Shown: positions 13,630 through 26,165, counted from the stretch's first letter. The stretch: DNA of 64,000 nucleotides from Phalacrocorax aristotelis (GCF_949628215.1 NC_134285.1:25496797-25560796); one strand, 5' to 3'. Numbers and translations: made by a program. Notes: generated from the letters alone by a model not told the origin.

Positions 13630-14660
13630 ATTTGTCACCACGGCGGCTCAAGAGGGCGAGGGCCGCCCTTAGCACCCGCAGGCCCCTCGGGGCCCCAGAG
13701 GCCGGGCCGCTGCCCCGGCGGCTCCCCGCAGCAGGCCCCGGCCGCCCGCTGTCGAGGGCAGGCCCCGAGAGTTGGCGGGCCCGGGGCAGGCCGCAGCCCA
13801 CCCCTCGCCCCCGGGCCCGGTGGCGGCCCCACTCCCCGCCCGCACTCACCATGGCTGCCGGCGGCTCCCGGGAGCAGCTCTAGGCAGGGCCCCGCGCTCC
13901 GCTCATCTCACGGCCGGCGGCTGCCGGCGGTGGGGCCTCCCCGCCCATGCACCGGCGAGCCCCCGCCGGCCGCAGAGCCCCCGAGCACCGCTGGCGGCCC
14001 CACGCCAGGAGAGCCGCCGCCTCCCAGCCCCCGGGCCTCCCCCGGCCGGCGGGGACGGGGAGCCCCGGGGCGATGAGAAGGACCGACGGAGGGCAGGCCC
14101 TCGCGGGGCGGGAGGGCGCGGCGTTGGCCGGCGGAAGGGCCGGGACGGGAGTGAAGAAGAGGGAGCGGAGCGCGGCCCAGCGGGGTTCGGTCCGGCCCGG
14201 CGCGGCGGCTATCGGTGCAGCGGTGCCTACGCCAGGCGCATCCTGCCGCGCACCGGGGAGGCGGCTCCGCCGGTCCCGCCCCGCCCTCCCGCCGGAAGCT
14301 GTCGCCGGGCACCCGCTGCCAACCAGAGGCGAGGCGGTGGTGCATGCTCATGCGCAGCGCGCCGCGGATAAGCCCCCAGACGCCATCTTGGAGAAGGGCG
14401 CGGTGCCTCACGGTGCGGGGAGGGGGGAGGGCAGGTGCAGGCCCGGAGGTGCGCGTCGCCCCACCCCAGCGCGTCTGCGCATGCGCGAGAGGCTCTTCCC
14501 GCCCGGCAGGGAGCGGCGGCCGGGGTAGGGTACGTGCCCGCGCGTGTCGGTGGGGGGAAACGCCCTCTGGAGGCGGGGCTCCTCTTGTCCCCGCCTCCCG
14601 AAAGGCGGGGCTTGGGCGCTCCCCGTTGCCAGCCTCCGCCCACGGGAGAGGGGCACGCGT
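13630..14660. promoter_or_regulatory. CpG-island promoter, possibly bidirectional
   Basis: About 1 kb of very GC- and CpG-rich sequence rises abruptly from AT-rich flanks, and there is no TATA box. It contains a palindromic NRF1-type site TGCGCATGCGC at 14476-14486, a second ATGCGCA core near 14351, a YY1-type site CGCCATCTTGG at 14381-14391, and several GC boxes. This is the architecture of housekeeping promoters. On the minus strand it leads into a first exon that ends at 13850. No plus-strand exon was found, so bidirectional use is only a possibility. The long overlapping open frames here on both strands are by-products of GC content. Confidence 0.8.
13850..13920 (-). CDS. Candidate first exon (5' UTR plus start codon), possibly XPO6
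   Basis: On the minus strand the sequence reads GGCAGCCATG followed directly by GTGAGTGCGG. That is a good Kozak context, an ATG at 13852-13850, and a strong splice donor immediately after the ATG. An exon ending right after the initiator codon would give Met plus a phase-0 junction. Exportin-6 (nuclear export of actin-profilin) starts with Met-Ala and lies divergently next to SBK1 in human, so it is the best candidate by position. Nothing of the exportin protein itself is visible, because exon 2 would lie beyond the window or be too short to spot. The upstream limit of the exon is unknown. The plus-strand reading of the same ATG hits a stop after ten codons. Confidence 0.5.
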
Positions 14661-14671
14661 TGTCTAGCAAC
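14659..14671. promoter_or_regulatory. X-box-like RFX site beside the CpG island
   Basis: GTTGTCTAGCAAC is an imperfect inverted repeat with one mismatch to the RFX X-box (GTTGCC, spacer, AGCAAC). It lies at the edge of the promoter island. RFX binding is inferred from the motif alone. Confidence 0.4.
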
Positions 14672-14759
14672 GCGATGGGGCAGCCTAGGCGTAGGCCTGG
14701 ACCTAGGCCCACGCCTTGGCCCTCACCTCGACCCTCAGGGAGGACTGTGCTGCCTCTCG

Positions 14760-15600
14760 GCTCCTCTCAACCTCCCAAGAGAGTTACAAGGACACTACCT
14801 GTGGTTACTGGCTTTGTGCCCGTGTAACTAACTAAACAATTAAAATGAACTGGGAAGGGGGAACCCCCAACGCTGCAAGTCCTCGTCAGTAACAATAGCA
14901 AAGCTACATCACGTAGAAAACGGTCCCTAAACACCCATTTCCATACCCAGTTTTAACCAAACCTGGGGCTCTTTGTGGCCCTCAGTTTTCTGACGCCTGG
15001 TGCGGCCAGGAGAGATGATGTTAATGGAGAGATCCAGAACAGCGTGTGAATTTAAACACAGGAAATCCAGCCCCTAATTGCTGCCTGACAAAATTAAGAA
15101 GCTGGAACCAACTGGAGCCCCAAACCGATGAAGTTAATACAGATCAAAACACTTCTTATGGTTCCCAAACTCTCCCATGGCATTTGCTGTTACAAGAGAT
15201 TGCTGAAACCAGTAGCTTAATAGGCTTTAGAGGGGACAATATACGTATGGGGATATTGCAAATGCTTGCAGTTACATTAGAGGATTGAACAAGAGAGGGA
15301 GGAAAATAAACCCTCCATGGGGGTGTAACTAACCATGAGGCTCAACAAGAAGATGATGATTGAGCAGTCCCTTGTCTTTTCCATGGCAGATTTTCTTCCA
15401 CACTTTCTGCAGAGCAGTTCACCCCGATCAGGCTTTCCATGTGGATGGAAATGCTGTTCCTGAGCCATGCAGGCTGATAAAAACTCACCAAGAGGGAGAT
15501 GTGCAGCTTGCAGCTGAGCAGATGCTGCCTGGGTGTATAGGGGATACGTCTGTTACATGTGGTGAATTACTGTATGCATCCTCAGGCAGAGCACTATCTC
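14760..15600. other. Non-coding DNA downstream of the CpG island
   Basis: Base composition falls back to ordinary levels. I see no supported exon, repeat family or RNA gene between the CpG island and the 20-bp minisatellite. Confidence 0.4.
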
Positions 15601-15831
15601 CAAACTTACCTCTCCAGCATCTCCAAAACCTCTCCAACACCTCCAAAACCCCTCTACCACCTCTAAAATCTCCCCAACATCTCCAAAACCTCTCCAACCT
15701 TTCCAAAACCTCTTCAGCCTTTCCAAAACCCCTCTACACCTCCAAAACCCTTCCAACACCTCCAAAATCTCCCCAACAACTCCAAACCCTGCCCAGCACC
15801 TCCCAAACCCCTCTGGCACCTCCAAAATGCC
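15601..15831 (+). repeat. Minisatellite with 20-bp unit
   Basis: About eleven tandem copies of a pyrimidine-rich unit close to CTCCAAAACCTCTCCAACAC. The period is 20 bp almost throughout, with one 18-bp slip near 15738. The strand asymmetry is strong, with pyrimidines and A on the plus strand. Because 20 is not a multiple of 3, the frame through it is a repetitive chance peptide, not a gene. Confidence 0.9.
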
Positions 15832-15951
15832 AGGCTGAGCTGAGCTATGTGCCATGCCTGCCAGTGTGTTCAACAGAGGCTGGAACTGCCTTGAGACGCC
15901 ACCTCAGCGATGGTTACATCAAGAAACTGCAGCTGCGCTGGCAGAGGGCAG

Positions 15952-15965
15952 GTTACCATGGTGAC
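15952..15965. promoter_or_regulatory. Near-palindromic RFX X-box motif
   Basis: GTTACCATGGTGAC is a near-perfect inverted repeat with two half sites matching the RFX dimer consensus. There is no gene start immediately next to it, so its role is open. Confidence 0.35.
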
Positions 15966-17500
15966 TATTAAAAAGATAATCTTATTATTGCCATTTGTTA
16001 TTCCAACGGGATTGTTTGTTGACACGTGCTCTGAGGTGCAAATTGCCGGACAGGGAGAACCAGCTGCCAGACATGGACCGGTTGAGCCATGCACACCTTG
16101 CCTCCAAAGCCATGGAGAGATGCTTCGGCTGCTTCTGCATTTTTGGGGTTTATTTTTCTCTTTGCTCTCCAAAACTGAAGCAACTCCAGCTCCCTGGGCT
16201 GGGGTGGGAGGGATCTGGCATGCTGTGGACACAGGGCAAGCTGGTGGGGACCAAAATACAGAAGAGGAACCTTCCACCAAAGTGCTGGATCTTTACAGGG
16301 AGCTTTTCGCCTCTATTCCTAGTTCTCCTGCAAAACCCAAGGGGATGCAACACCTTTTAGCACAGCATTTGGGGCTGAGAGCGAGCTCTGTGCTTTGCAA
16401 GGCTTCAGCCCTGCTTTAGAAACATCTTCCCCAAGGCAAAGGAAGACGTCCTTATGCCTCGTATTGCTGTGGAAACAATGGGTCTCACACAGTCCTGGCT
16501 GCGACCTCGAGTTGTTGCTGATCTGGGAAAAAACTGGGTGCGAGGACCGCAGCTGCCACCAGCACCACTGGAGCATAAGGGGGAGCATGCCTGGGAATGC
16601 TGCTGTGCCAGACCCCCTGACTCCTTTATCCCCTTTCTGGGGCTCTGCTTATTGCTGGCAGGGCTGTTTGTTAAAGACAACAAATAGCCACCCTAACCAC
16701 TCACTGTCTGCAGCCCTTTTGTTTTAATTTGGGGCTCTTCCATCTGTTTCCTAACGAAGGAGGCAGCAAGGCTCAGACTATCAGCCCCAACATGGGAGAA
16801 GCCATCAACCTTTTTTCTCCCCCTAACTTTATGTTTGAAAAAAACAGAAGGAAGGGAGATACCATAGAGTTGAACAGCACCACTGGGAGACCAAGGGAAC
16901 AGAATCTGTGAAAATCATTTGTTACTGCATGCTTTATCCCTCAGCTTTTCGTGTAAACACACACAGAAATGCACTAGAACATGATTTGAAGCCCTTTTAT
17001 CAAAGCTTCTTGCACAGCTCCAGCCTTGATTCCAGCCCGTTCAATCACACATTCAAATATTCACCACATTTAATTGCTTTATTCCAGTTTTGCAGAGTTT
17101 GGGTTTTGCCTCCAGGGTTAGTCTGAGCCTAACCCCAACCCAGCAGCTGGCAACGCTTCACTTTGCATCCAGCCGCGTGTCTGTTTCCATCTCCTTTTAT
17201 TGTTTCTGCAACAAACTGAGCTGTGACTCATTCTGAATGCGATGTATAAATTAAAATCTTGCTGCCCTGCCACCTAATATAAAGTAATTTGATGAAAAGG
17301 GTTAAACCATATTTTATAAGTACAGTAAAGCAACTTCGAAATGCAAGGGCAAGTTTTCTGCAGCAAACCCCAACCACTCCCTGTGTCTTGCAAGTGGCTT
17401 GGCAGTAAGTTTGCTTGTTTAGCAAGCTATAAAAAATACAGCATGTAAAGGCTCTGAGTACAAATACCTGTGGAAAGTACAGATATGCATAATTAATTAA
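15966..17500. other. Non-coding DNA, partly AT-rich
   Basis: No supported exon. From about 17020 to 17490 the sequence is AT-rich, with many TAAT, ATTA and ATTCAAAT motifs in otherwise GC-rich surroundings. This pattern is often seen in conserved non-coding enhancers. Conservation cannot be tested here. Confidence 0.3.
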
Positions 17501-20173
17501 AAAATCTCACTGCAGCCCACTGCTCCGGGGAGGGGATTCTCCTGAGACACCTCTTCCCATGATGAGTGTCCTTCCTCCTCCACCGGCTGTCACTGGGAAT
17601 GGCTTCCCAGTGTCCAAACCACCCCTTCCAACAGCCTCAGACCCGGAGGAGCAGGGTGGGAGAGGGGCAGTGGGCAGCCAAGGCAGCTCACTCTCTCTTC
17701 TTCACAGGTGAAGGAGGAAGGACTAGTTTCGGGCTGTGGCTTTTTTTAAACCTACACAAAGCTCAGAGTTTGTCCCTGCCATCTTCCCAGACCTGAGAAA
17801 ATCACACAGGCAATGCATCTCTCCCTGTTCTCAGCCTCCCACAGTTTTGGAAGAGGACCGGCAGAGGTGCAGGTGGAGGAGGGTGCTGGAGTTTGGGCTC
17901 CCATGGGCAAGGTCCCACCTTGAGGGGTCCATCACCACAAGCTCCTGTGGGGCATCTGCCAGGAGTTGCATGGATTGGTGACCAGATGCTCGGTCCCACA
18001 CTTTTGTGGGCACTGGAAGGCAGCTAATGTTTTTTTATAGGTGAGGGGGGAGCGGGGTCCCATCAGCCAGGCGCCGCCGTGGACCGGCATGGTCTCCCCT
18101 TCTTCCAGGAAGCGTGGGGTGGAGTGGGCTGCGAAGCCAGAAGCCATTAGGGGCTCCCTGGGGCTGGGCACACTCGTCTCTTCCCTTACATGTCAGACCA
18201 TCCCTTTTCTCTGGGTTTCTGCTCCTCTCCGCTTGGCCCATTAGCCGAGGCATTAAATTTTAACATTTTTTGTTGCTCCTTGCAGTGTGTTCCTGATGAG
18301 TGGGTGCCTGGGTAGGTGCCAAGGCCCTGGCGCCACACCCAGGGGGCCTGTGGGACTATGGGAGCCTGGCTGTGGTGGGGGGTACCCGCCTGCACCCCGC
18401 GGGCTGGAGAGGGTCTTCCTCTGTGCTGGACACCTGTGGGATGCTGATGCTTCTCCCAGCTCCTAAGGACCAGCAGGGCAGCAGCACCCCTGCAAACACA
18501 CTGCACAGCCCCATCGTCCTGGACAGACATCCCTGCAAGCTTCCCACCTTGGAAGGGGGTGACAAGACAGCACCACCCCCACATCAGCCCAACGAGCCAG
18601 GCCAGCCAGGCAAGCACCCACAGCACGGCCAGCCTCAGGTGATGCTGCCTGCAACCCTGCCTGCTCGACATCACCTCTGGGATGGGCAACCATCCTATTT
18701 TCCAGCCCTGCAATTCCCTGTGACCTGCAGTAGCAGTCCCTGACCCCAGCTTCCCACCAGCTTCACCCCCTGCCCCTGCTGATGCCCCCAGCCCTTGCAA
18801 AACGCTCTGTGTAGGTAGGAAACCTGTAAACGGCAAGCATTGGTCGCAGGCACAGCCCATGGCTGCTGCTCCTGAGGTGGTTTTCACTGCTACCGAGGGG
18901 ATTTTTGCTGCCCTTGGTGCAAACCACCCCAAGGAGCATGCAAAGGGCACTCGCTTTCCCCACCCTGCAGCACAAGCTGTCCCCCAGCCCCTCTTTGCCA
19001 TAGGTCTCCAGCAAGCGTCTCGCAGGGTGAGCTCCAGTCGCCATGGGCAGGTCCAAGGATAACATGCGTCCTTGAAGTGCCTTGGGATAACAGACTCCAC
19101 TTAATGGCAAGAGAAATCCTCAGGCTTGAAATAGCTGATGGAATTGGATGGCTGGAGGACAAGTCCTGCTCTGAGTCACGAAGCTCCTGCTGCTCCTGGC
19201 TTTGCACACGCGTGTACATGGAGCTCAGCTATTCATGTGCCAACACACTGAGCGGAGCTGGGCATGCACTGAGCACAGCCACGCACATGTGCAGGTGTAC
19301 CCCAACTCCAGCCAGCCCCGCGTGTAAGCACACCCACATCATGGCAAGAGAGCACAGGCGCTGGGCTTCCTTCCCGTGCACCCCCAGGGGACATGTCTGC
19401 CCCATCCCAGGCAGCCACAGGCACTGGAGGCAGGTCCAAAGACTTGGCTGTGGGGCTGGGGTCTCTGCTGAGCCCCGGCCCCCATCCCCAATCAGAACGA
19501 TCACGGGGATGCTGAATCCCATCAGAGCTGTGAAGTGCAGGCACCTTGCAGCCTCGTGTGTGGGACCATCTAGCCCAGCACTCTTCTGGATGCACAGAAG
19601 GTGGTGATGGAAATGAGTTTGGGATAAACCACCTTACAGGTTCAGTCCCCTCTCTCCTGGGGCAGCTCTGCAGCAAGGCTGGGACGCTCAAGCAGCATGG
19701 CTGGGAGCTTTCTGGCCATGAGAAATGAAAAAGCCATTGATTTTTGCCATTAGAAGGGGTGTGGCTGGAGTAGATGCGTTGCAAGCAGAGCCACACACTG
19801 AATAATTCACGGCGAGAGATGACAAAGCCCATGGCCAGGCTGGGGAAGCCTCTCCACGTCCTCCTGCTGCTGACTCCCAAGGATGTGGCCTTTGCTTCTG
19901 CCCCAGGGTGTTGGATGTGGGCTGGGGTGAGGGACCTGTGCAACGCTCTGTCTCAGGGACCTCAGGAGCCTGCACTGGTCCCTGAGCTGGTCCCAACAGA
20001 TGGGGAACAGCAAGACTCCAGAGTTGCTCAGTGAGGGCATGTGGCCACATGGGCAAGGGGGCTCCTGACACTGCATGCTGCCCCCAAGGTGGCCCAGCTT
20101 GCCCCCCAGGAGTAGCCAGGCATCACTGGCACAGCTGCCCTGGCTTGCAGCGATGATGCAGATCCACCCCTTG

Positions 20174-20260
20174 TGGCGCAGGGACACCCATCATGGGGCA
20201 AAGATGCTGCTTGTGGGGCAGGGACACATGTTATGGGGCAGGGACACCCCTCACAAGGCA
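20174..20260 (+). repeat. Short 20-bp tandem repeat, about four copies
   Basis: Units close to GGGGCAGGGACACATGTTAT repeat at 20-bp spacing, with the second copy more diverged. Confidence 0.7.
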
Positions 20261-20849
20261 CCATGATGCTCCAGCTGTGCCCAGCCATGACTGGCATGCT
20301 GAGCCCTGCCATGCCCCACCATACCTGGCCATGCAGCGGGGAGCAGCCCCCCCGGAATGTCTCCCAGGCCACCTTCTCCACCATCAGCAGGGCGCTGGGC
20401 ACCCACAGGCACTCATGGACATGCAGGCTAAGACAAATCCTTTCCCTGGTTGTGCCATATGCCCTGTGCCAAGGGCTGGCCAGGGTACAGCCCAGCGAAG
20501 GGGAAGGATGGGGCACCAGGGGACAGAGCACGAGTCTCTCGGTGACACCTTGTATGCCAGGCGGGTGGGCTGAGTTTGCCAGGTCTCAGCTGCAGTGCTG
20601 GTGAGCCTCGAGGCAGCAGCCCGGAGCCAGGAGAGGGTGGCTGGAGCCTGGGCAGGGCTGGAGGCGGCAGCTGAGGAGTTAACTTCCCAGCCTCGCCGCA
20701 TGAATCTGGAGCTATTAATACTCGCATGCTGGTTTAGCTGTCAGAGCGAGCGGCTGCTCTGCCAGTGAGACAGCCCCGCGGAGCCACAGCTCGCCGACGA
20801 CACAACTTTTCTCCATGAGCGTGCAGGGCTCCCGGCCTGGCCGCCTGCT

Positions 20850-20902
20850 TGCTGGACCCTGCCAGACCCTGCTGGATCCTGCCAGACCCTGCCAGAACCC
20901 AC
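20850..20902 (+). repeat. Short tandem repeat of about 10 bp
   Basis: A run of imperfect copies of CCTGCCAGAC and CCTGCTGGAC, five to six units long. Confidence 0.6.
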
Positions 20903-21689
20903 CTGCTGCAAGCACCTGAGCTGGGGACACTTCCCGTGGCAGCACCGCGGGCACCGTCCTCTGCGCCTGCCAGTCCAGTGCTACATGGGCACTGGGCACC
21001 AGAGAGGGGCAGCCGCTTCCCCCAGCATCTGAAGCACTGCAGGGCTTGGCTGGGGCCTCATCCTGCCCTGCTGGACCCCTCGGCCCAGGCAATGCCACCC
21101 CAGTCCCCTGCCCACGTCCCCTGAGGAATGGTACTGCCTCCAGCCGGGCTGCGTGATGGGTGCTGGGGTGGCATTGGGCATTGCTTGCCCTGGAGCAAGG
21201 GTGACACAGGATGCTGCACAGCCCTGCGCTGGCTGCCTCCACGCGTGGTGAGCAGCCAGCTCTGGCACTGGCTGCGTGGAGGGCTCCCCAATGCCATGGC
21301 CCTGTGTGGGCAAGCGTGAGCCTCCAGCTGCCGACAGCACTGGCGAGGGGAAGGAAGATGACAACACCACTCTGGTGCTGCTTGGCCTGCGGTCCCCTTC
21401 GCCTGGGCACAGTTGCTGCCAGAGCTGAGCGATGGATTCCTTCTGCTTCGTCTGCTTCCAGAAAGAGGAGCTGCAACCCCTGCACCTGCACAGGTCAGTG
21501 CTGCAATGCCCGGCTGGGTGGCACGCCACTGGTGGGGACACGCTGCAAACCCATGAAGGGCATGGGAGCATGGCACTGAGCTGAGCTGGGGAACAATGCC
21601 TGGCATGAAAGCCGCCTGACTTGGCTGTGCCAAAGTTTGCCTTGGAGCAGGTGCATCCTCTCCTGGCTGGAGGAGAGCAGGACCCAGCA

Positions 21690-21840
21690 CTGTGCCATGC
21701 CATGCCATGCCAGGCCACGCTGGTGAGGGGCTGTGTGCACAGCACATGGGCACAGACAGCATGTGCTTCCCCAGCAGCAGCTCTCCAGGGCACGGGGCTG
21801 GGCATCCCATGCCATGCTGTGCCGTGCCATGCCGAGTGGT
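21690..21840 (+). repeat. Interspersed TGCCA pentamer clusters
   Basis: Two clusters of the 5-mer TGCCA and its variants, near 21692-21715 and 21807-21835, give a patchy short-period repeat in GC-rich DNA. Confidence 0.5.
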
Positions 21841-24719
21841 GCCAGTGTGCCCATGGGAATAGGGCTGTTGGCATCCTGGAGCCATCCTGCCCACTCCTGC
21901 TCACCTGAGCGGGGTCCCTGGACGAATGCTGCTCCAGGGCCTTGCTGCTGCCCCTGGGCCAGGGGCTGGCTGGAAAGACAGGGGCCAGGGCTGTTGGGGG
22001 GTCCCCAAGGAGGACCCATGGCTCCCCAAGGCCAACCCCTCTCAGCAGTGGCACCACCACTTGCCTCCCCCTTCCCCGAAAGCTCGTCTCCCATCCACAC
22101 TGCTGAGTGGCAGCCAAGGCAAATGTGTCGGTGCCGGAATTAGCCAGGCAGCCGGCAGGGATGCAAGGTGTGAACGCCAGCACATGTCATGCCCAACTGC
22201 TCCTCTGTGGCACCGAGCCACTGCCGTCTTCTGTCCCACACCACCATCCTTGGAGCAAAGCAGCTGCCCCGCCATGGCTGGGAGCCCCCCACAAGCACTG
22301 GCTGACCATGGTGAGGACCTGGGGGGCGGCGGTGCCATGTCAGTGGTGGTGCTGGGCTGGCAGCTAGGCAGGGCTATCAGCTGGGCTGTGGGCATGTGCC
22401 AGTCCAGGCAGTCTGTCCTTCCTCATGAATGTGCAAGAAGCCATAGGATTTGTTTTGGTGTAAATCATATTTTTTGGGGCCTCAGTTCCCGTGAGTTGTT
22501 GCCCACGAACTTAGTGCTGGTTGGGAAGGTGCTGGGAGATGGAGGGGGGGACCAGGATCCCAGGGATGGAAGACGGGCCTTGGGTGCGGGTGCTGCTGGT
22601 TGGAGAGGGGTGCGGAGCATCCCTCGGGCTCCCATCTTACAGCCCGACCAGAGGCACCCAGCCTGTGCTGCACCACAGGTGGCACGAGTTTGGCGTTCTC
22701 AGCCAGAGAGGGGAGCTCCCAGAGTAGCAGTGTGGTGGCCCGAGGTCCTGTGTGGTGGCCATGGGGACGACCCCTCCCTGCGTGGGGGGACAGATACCTT
22801 GTCACCAGGGACCTCTCCCAGTCCTGACCTGCTTCAAAGGGGGCTGTGGTGGGTGGGGCTCCCCATCCCCAAACACTCCCCTATTTGTCAACAAGCCTGT
22901 CCCCACCAGCCTTTCCCTGGGCCTGCCTCCAGCCCATGGGGACAGGGCTGTCACTGCCTGCCACCGTTGGCACAGCACCTACTGGGGTGGGCTGCCCCGG
23001 GCTTTTGCCTTGGGGTGCCGGCAGAGGGACCCACCGGGTGCTCCCCCTCTGCCACTGACCCACCATCCAGCCCTGGGCCCGTCACCCTGAGCCAGGGGGG
23101 TTGCGTGGGCCCACGCATGTGGGTGCTGGAGGCAGCGTGCCTATCCCCGCAGCCTCGCTAGATGGTGCCAGGAGAACGAGCTGCGAGCGGAGGCAGACAG
23201 CGGGTGTGCGGTGCCAAGCCAGCCAGGGTGCCGGGGCAGGGCCCATGGCTCTCCCCGTGCTCCCAGTTCAGTCCAGCTTGCTGCTTCGGCTCGGTTGGTG
23301 ACAGGATGGGAAATGCTGCAAGCAGGAGCTGCGGGCACAGCTGTGCCATGGCCCCAGGCACTGATTCAGCCACCGTCTGCGGCTGCAGACCTGGATGGGG
23401 GATGGGAGTGGGCCAGTGCCATGACTCCATTACACCCCCAAATCTCACCTCCCCCATGAATAAAGCAGTTGAGCTTCTTTTCAGAAGAAATCCATTCAAA
23501 GAAAACCTTTCTTTTTCCTTTCAACCCAGTAGCTGGATAGTCATCATTATGCTCCAGAATCAACACCACTTGGCAAGTCCCCTGCAAGTGGCTGCAGGCA
23601 GATGGTGCTGTAGGTCCTGACCCCCTGTGCTGGGGGGGCCAGCACGGAGGACGCTGTGCCCCCCACCTGGCTGGATCGGGTCCATCCTATGCCCCCCAGG
23701 AGCAAGGGACGGGGCCTAGGGGGGCTGCGGGAGGGGAGACAGCACCCTAACAGCTGCTGGCAGCAGCTCGGCGCATCCCCACCACACAGCTGAGCTGCAG
23801 GTTGTGCCCCACGGTGCCTGGGCTGTGTCTCCTCCCTGACCTTGAGAGCAGCTGCGGGAATCTTGTCCCTGCAGCCACAGCAGGGGATGGCAGCACACTG
23901 CGTGGGGGGACCACCAAGGTGGGGGACGCTTAACCTCCCACCCCAGTGCTCCAGGAATCAGCTCCCACCAGCCCCCTTTCCCTGTGAAATCCCAGGCCGG
24001 GCGCGGTCCCCAGGGACCGAGGGGACACCCAGTGCCCCAGCATGGGTCGTGCACCCCAGGCTGGTTGTGCAGAGGGGTGCTGGGCAAGCAGCCCTGGCTT
24101 CAGGAGACGGACAACGGGCAGCGAAGGTCATGCCAGTGCCTGCACCGAGTGGTGAGGCAGAGTGAAGGGCCAGCCCGAGTGTAGTAGTAGAGCAGGAGGT
24201 TTTGGAGCTTGGTGGATGCTATGGGGTCGTGGTGGGGTAACATCCAAATGCAGCTGGGGGACGCCACTGGCAGCTCCCCAGGCAGAGCGCGTCCCCTCCG
24301 CTAGCGCTGCGGCTCCCAGCGTGCTCTGCTCCCGCGTCACACTCCCTCCTTCTCTCCCCGCCTGCTCCTTCCCAGCATCCCTGCCAGCATCTTAAGGCAG
24401 GTTTTAGCTCATGTCACCAGAGCGTGATGGGCTGTGGATGGCCATGGCACCCCGGCCCATGTGCTATGCAGAGCACGGCCCCTTTGCTCCCATCCTGCCA
24501 GTGGGGATCAAGCAACGGCGAAGGGACGAGTGACCTTCTCAGTGAATTTGGAGGGGATCAGGCTTGCTAGAAATATTTTGGGCTTTTCAGGTCATTTCCC
24601 TGCCTCCCTCCCTGTCCAAGCACATCCCCCATGGCACGAGCTGGGATATTCCCTTTCTGAGCAGAAATCCTGGGGGCATTCATGGTCCCTTGCGGAGCCG
24701 TGGGCTCATCACATAGTTT

Positions 24720-24860
24720 GGTATCAAGCTAGGTGATAAACATGTTTGATCCGGCTCTTTTCATCTTGCTAATCTTAAATAGCTATTAATATTCTTTAAG
24801 TGCTTTGAAGACCATGAGCACAATGCAAACACTATTTGGTGCTATTGGTGTTACTATCAT
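24720..24860. promoter_or_regulatory. AT-rich block, candidate conserved regulatory element
   Basis: About 140 bp of complex AT-rich sequence with TTAAAT, TATTAATATT and TGCAAAC motifs stands out from surroundings of well over 60 percent GC. It has no coding potential and no repeat signature. Regulatory function is inferred only from composition. Confidence 0.25.
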
Positions 24861-24930
24861 TCAATCTGTGTGTGACCCACGTGCTGGTGATGTGCTGGTC
24901 TTCAGCCTGGTGGTCACAGATGAGCCACTG

Positions 24931-25150
24931 AGCCCCATGGAGCCCTGCCAAGACCCATGGAACCCCACAGAGCCCTACTGAGCCCCATGGAGGCCCACGG
25001 AGTCCTTCTGAGCTCCATGGAGCCCCGCTGAGCCCCGCAGAGCCCCATGGAGCCATGCTGAGCCCCATGAAACCCCATGGAGCCCCACCAAGCGCCACGG
25101 AGCCCCATGGAGCCCTGCTGAGCCCCACCAAGCCCCATGGAGCCCTGCTG
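24931..25150 (+). repeat. Minisatellite with 10-bp unit
   Basis: Twenty-two contiguous copies of a 10-bp unit close to AGCCCCATGG or AGCCCTGCTG, with substitutions but apparently no length changes. On the minus strand this reads as a repetitive Gly/Ser/Met-rich peptide within a chance open frame. Confidence 0.9.
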
Positions 25151-26059
25151 CAGCCCAGCTTGTCCCTCACCGAGAGCTCAGCCTCTGTGTACCTGGGGCA
25201 CAGCATAGCCCCATCCTCCAGCACTGGGGTGGTGACACCAGGAGCCAAGCCATGTGTGGGGTGTGGACATCGTCCCTGCAGCCCCCTACGGCCCCCGTGC
25301 AGGCTCCCTGGGCACTGGCGCTTCACGCCTGACCTAGAAACAGCCCAGAGCTATAAATAGGGTGAACCAAAGGAGAGCTCAGAGGCGCAGCTCAAAATGC
25401 CACAAGCAGGAGGCTGCAGGAGCCAGGGAGCTGCAGCCGGAGGTGGCACGGCAAGGGCAGGCAGGGGAAAGGGAGGGACAGGTGCCTTTTGTGGGTGCTA
25501 TGGGGAGGGACAAGGCTGGGCCTGCTCCACCCCCAGGGGCCAATGGAGAAGTGCATGCAAGGAAGGCTGCGGTGGCTTTTACCAGCCCATGTCCTGCTTG
25601 CGTGGCAGCACAGGAAGCACCCCAGCTCCGCCCTGTCTCCCATACTGTGCCCATTCCCAGCACCATTACCCCTAAGATAGTCTCCTGCCCTCTGCCTCCC
25701 CTTTCCCAGCCCCACAGCAGCTGGTCTGAGCACCCAACCAGCACCCATCCAGCACCCATCCAGCATGCCCCAGCTTGCTGGGTCCCTGGGCTCTGGTGAT
25801 GCAGGGGACAGCATTTCTCCTCTTGTGGCATGCAGATGCACCCATCCCACTGGGGATCATCCATACTTAGAGCATCCGAGCCATGAGCTGTGGCAGGGAC
25901 AGGTGAGTGGAGAGGGGATTGAGGGGACTGGCAAGCGCTTGTGAGCCACAGCTGCCTCTCCTGCTGCCCAGACCTGAGGCCGGTCGTGCCCCGCATGGCT
26001 GCCAGCTGTGAGAAGGGTGGCAAAGTCACAGCAGCGCCTGGCACCGAATAAAAGAGAAG

Positions 26060-26165
26060 TGTTGGAATGTGATTCAGCCTTTTGCTTTAAAGTCATTCAT
26101 AAAAAGACTAATTGCTCTGCGCTCTAAACTGGAAGCGGATTAGAGCCGCCAGTGAGTCAGTGGTG
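26060..26165. promoter_or_regulatory. Candidate conserved regulatory element
   Basis: A complex block with CTTTAAAGTCATTCATAAA and GACTAATTGC motifs ends in GTGAGTCAGTGG, an AP-1/MAF-like core. It lies about 1 kb upstream of the SBK1-side CpG island. There is no coding potential. The call rests on motif content alone. Confidence 0.25.

Noticed and set aside
13850-13883. Plus-strand ATG in good context in the CpG island
   Set aside because: It stops after ten codons. The same bases form a better minus-strand start plus splice donor.
18186-19100. 304-codon minus-strand frame
   Set aside because: Biased Trp/Cys/Gly-rich composition, no domain, no splice structure, and opposed by open frames on the other strand.
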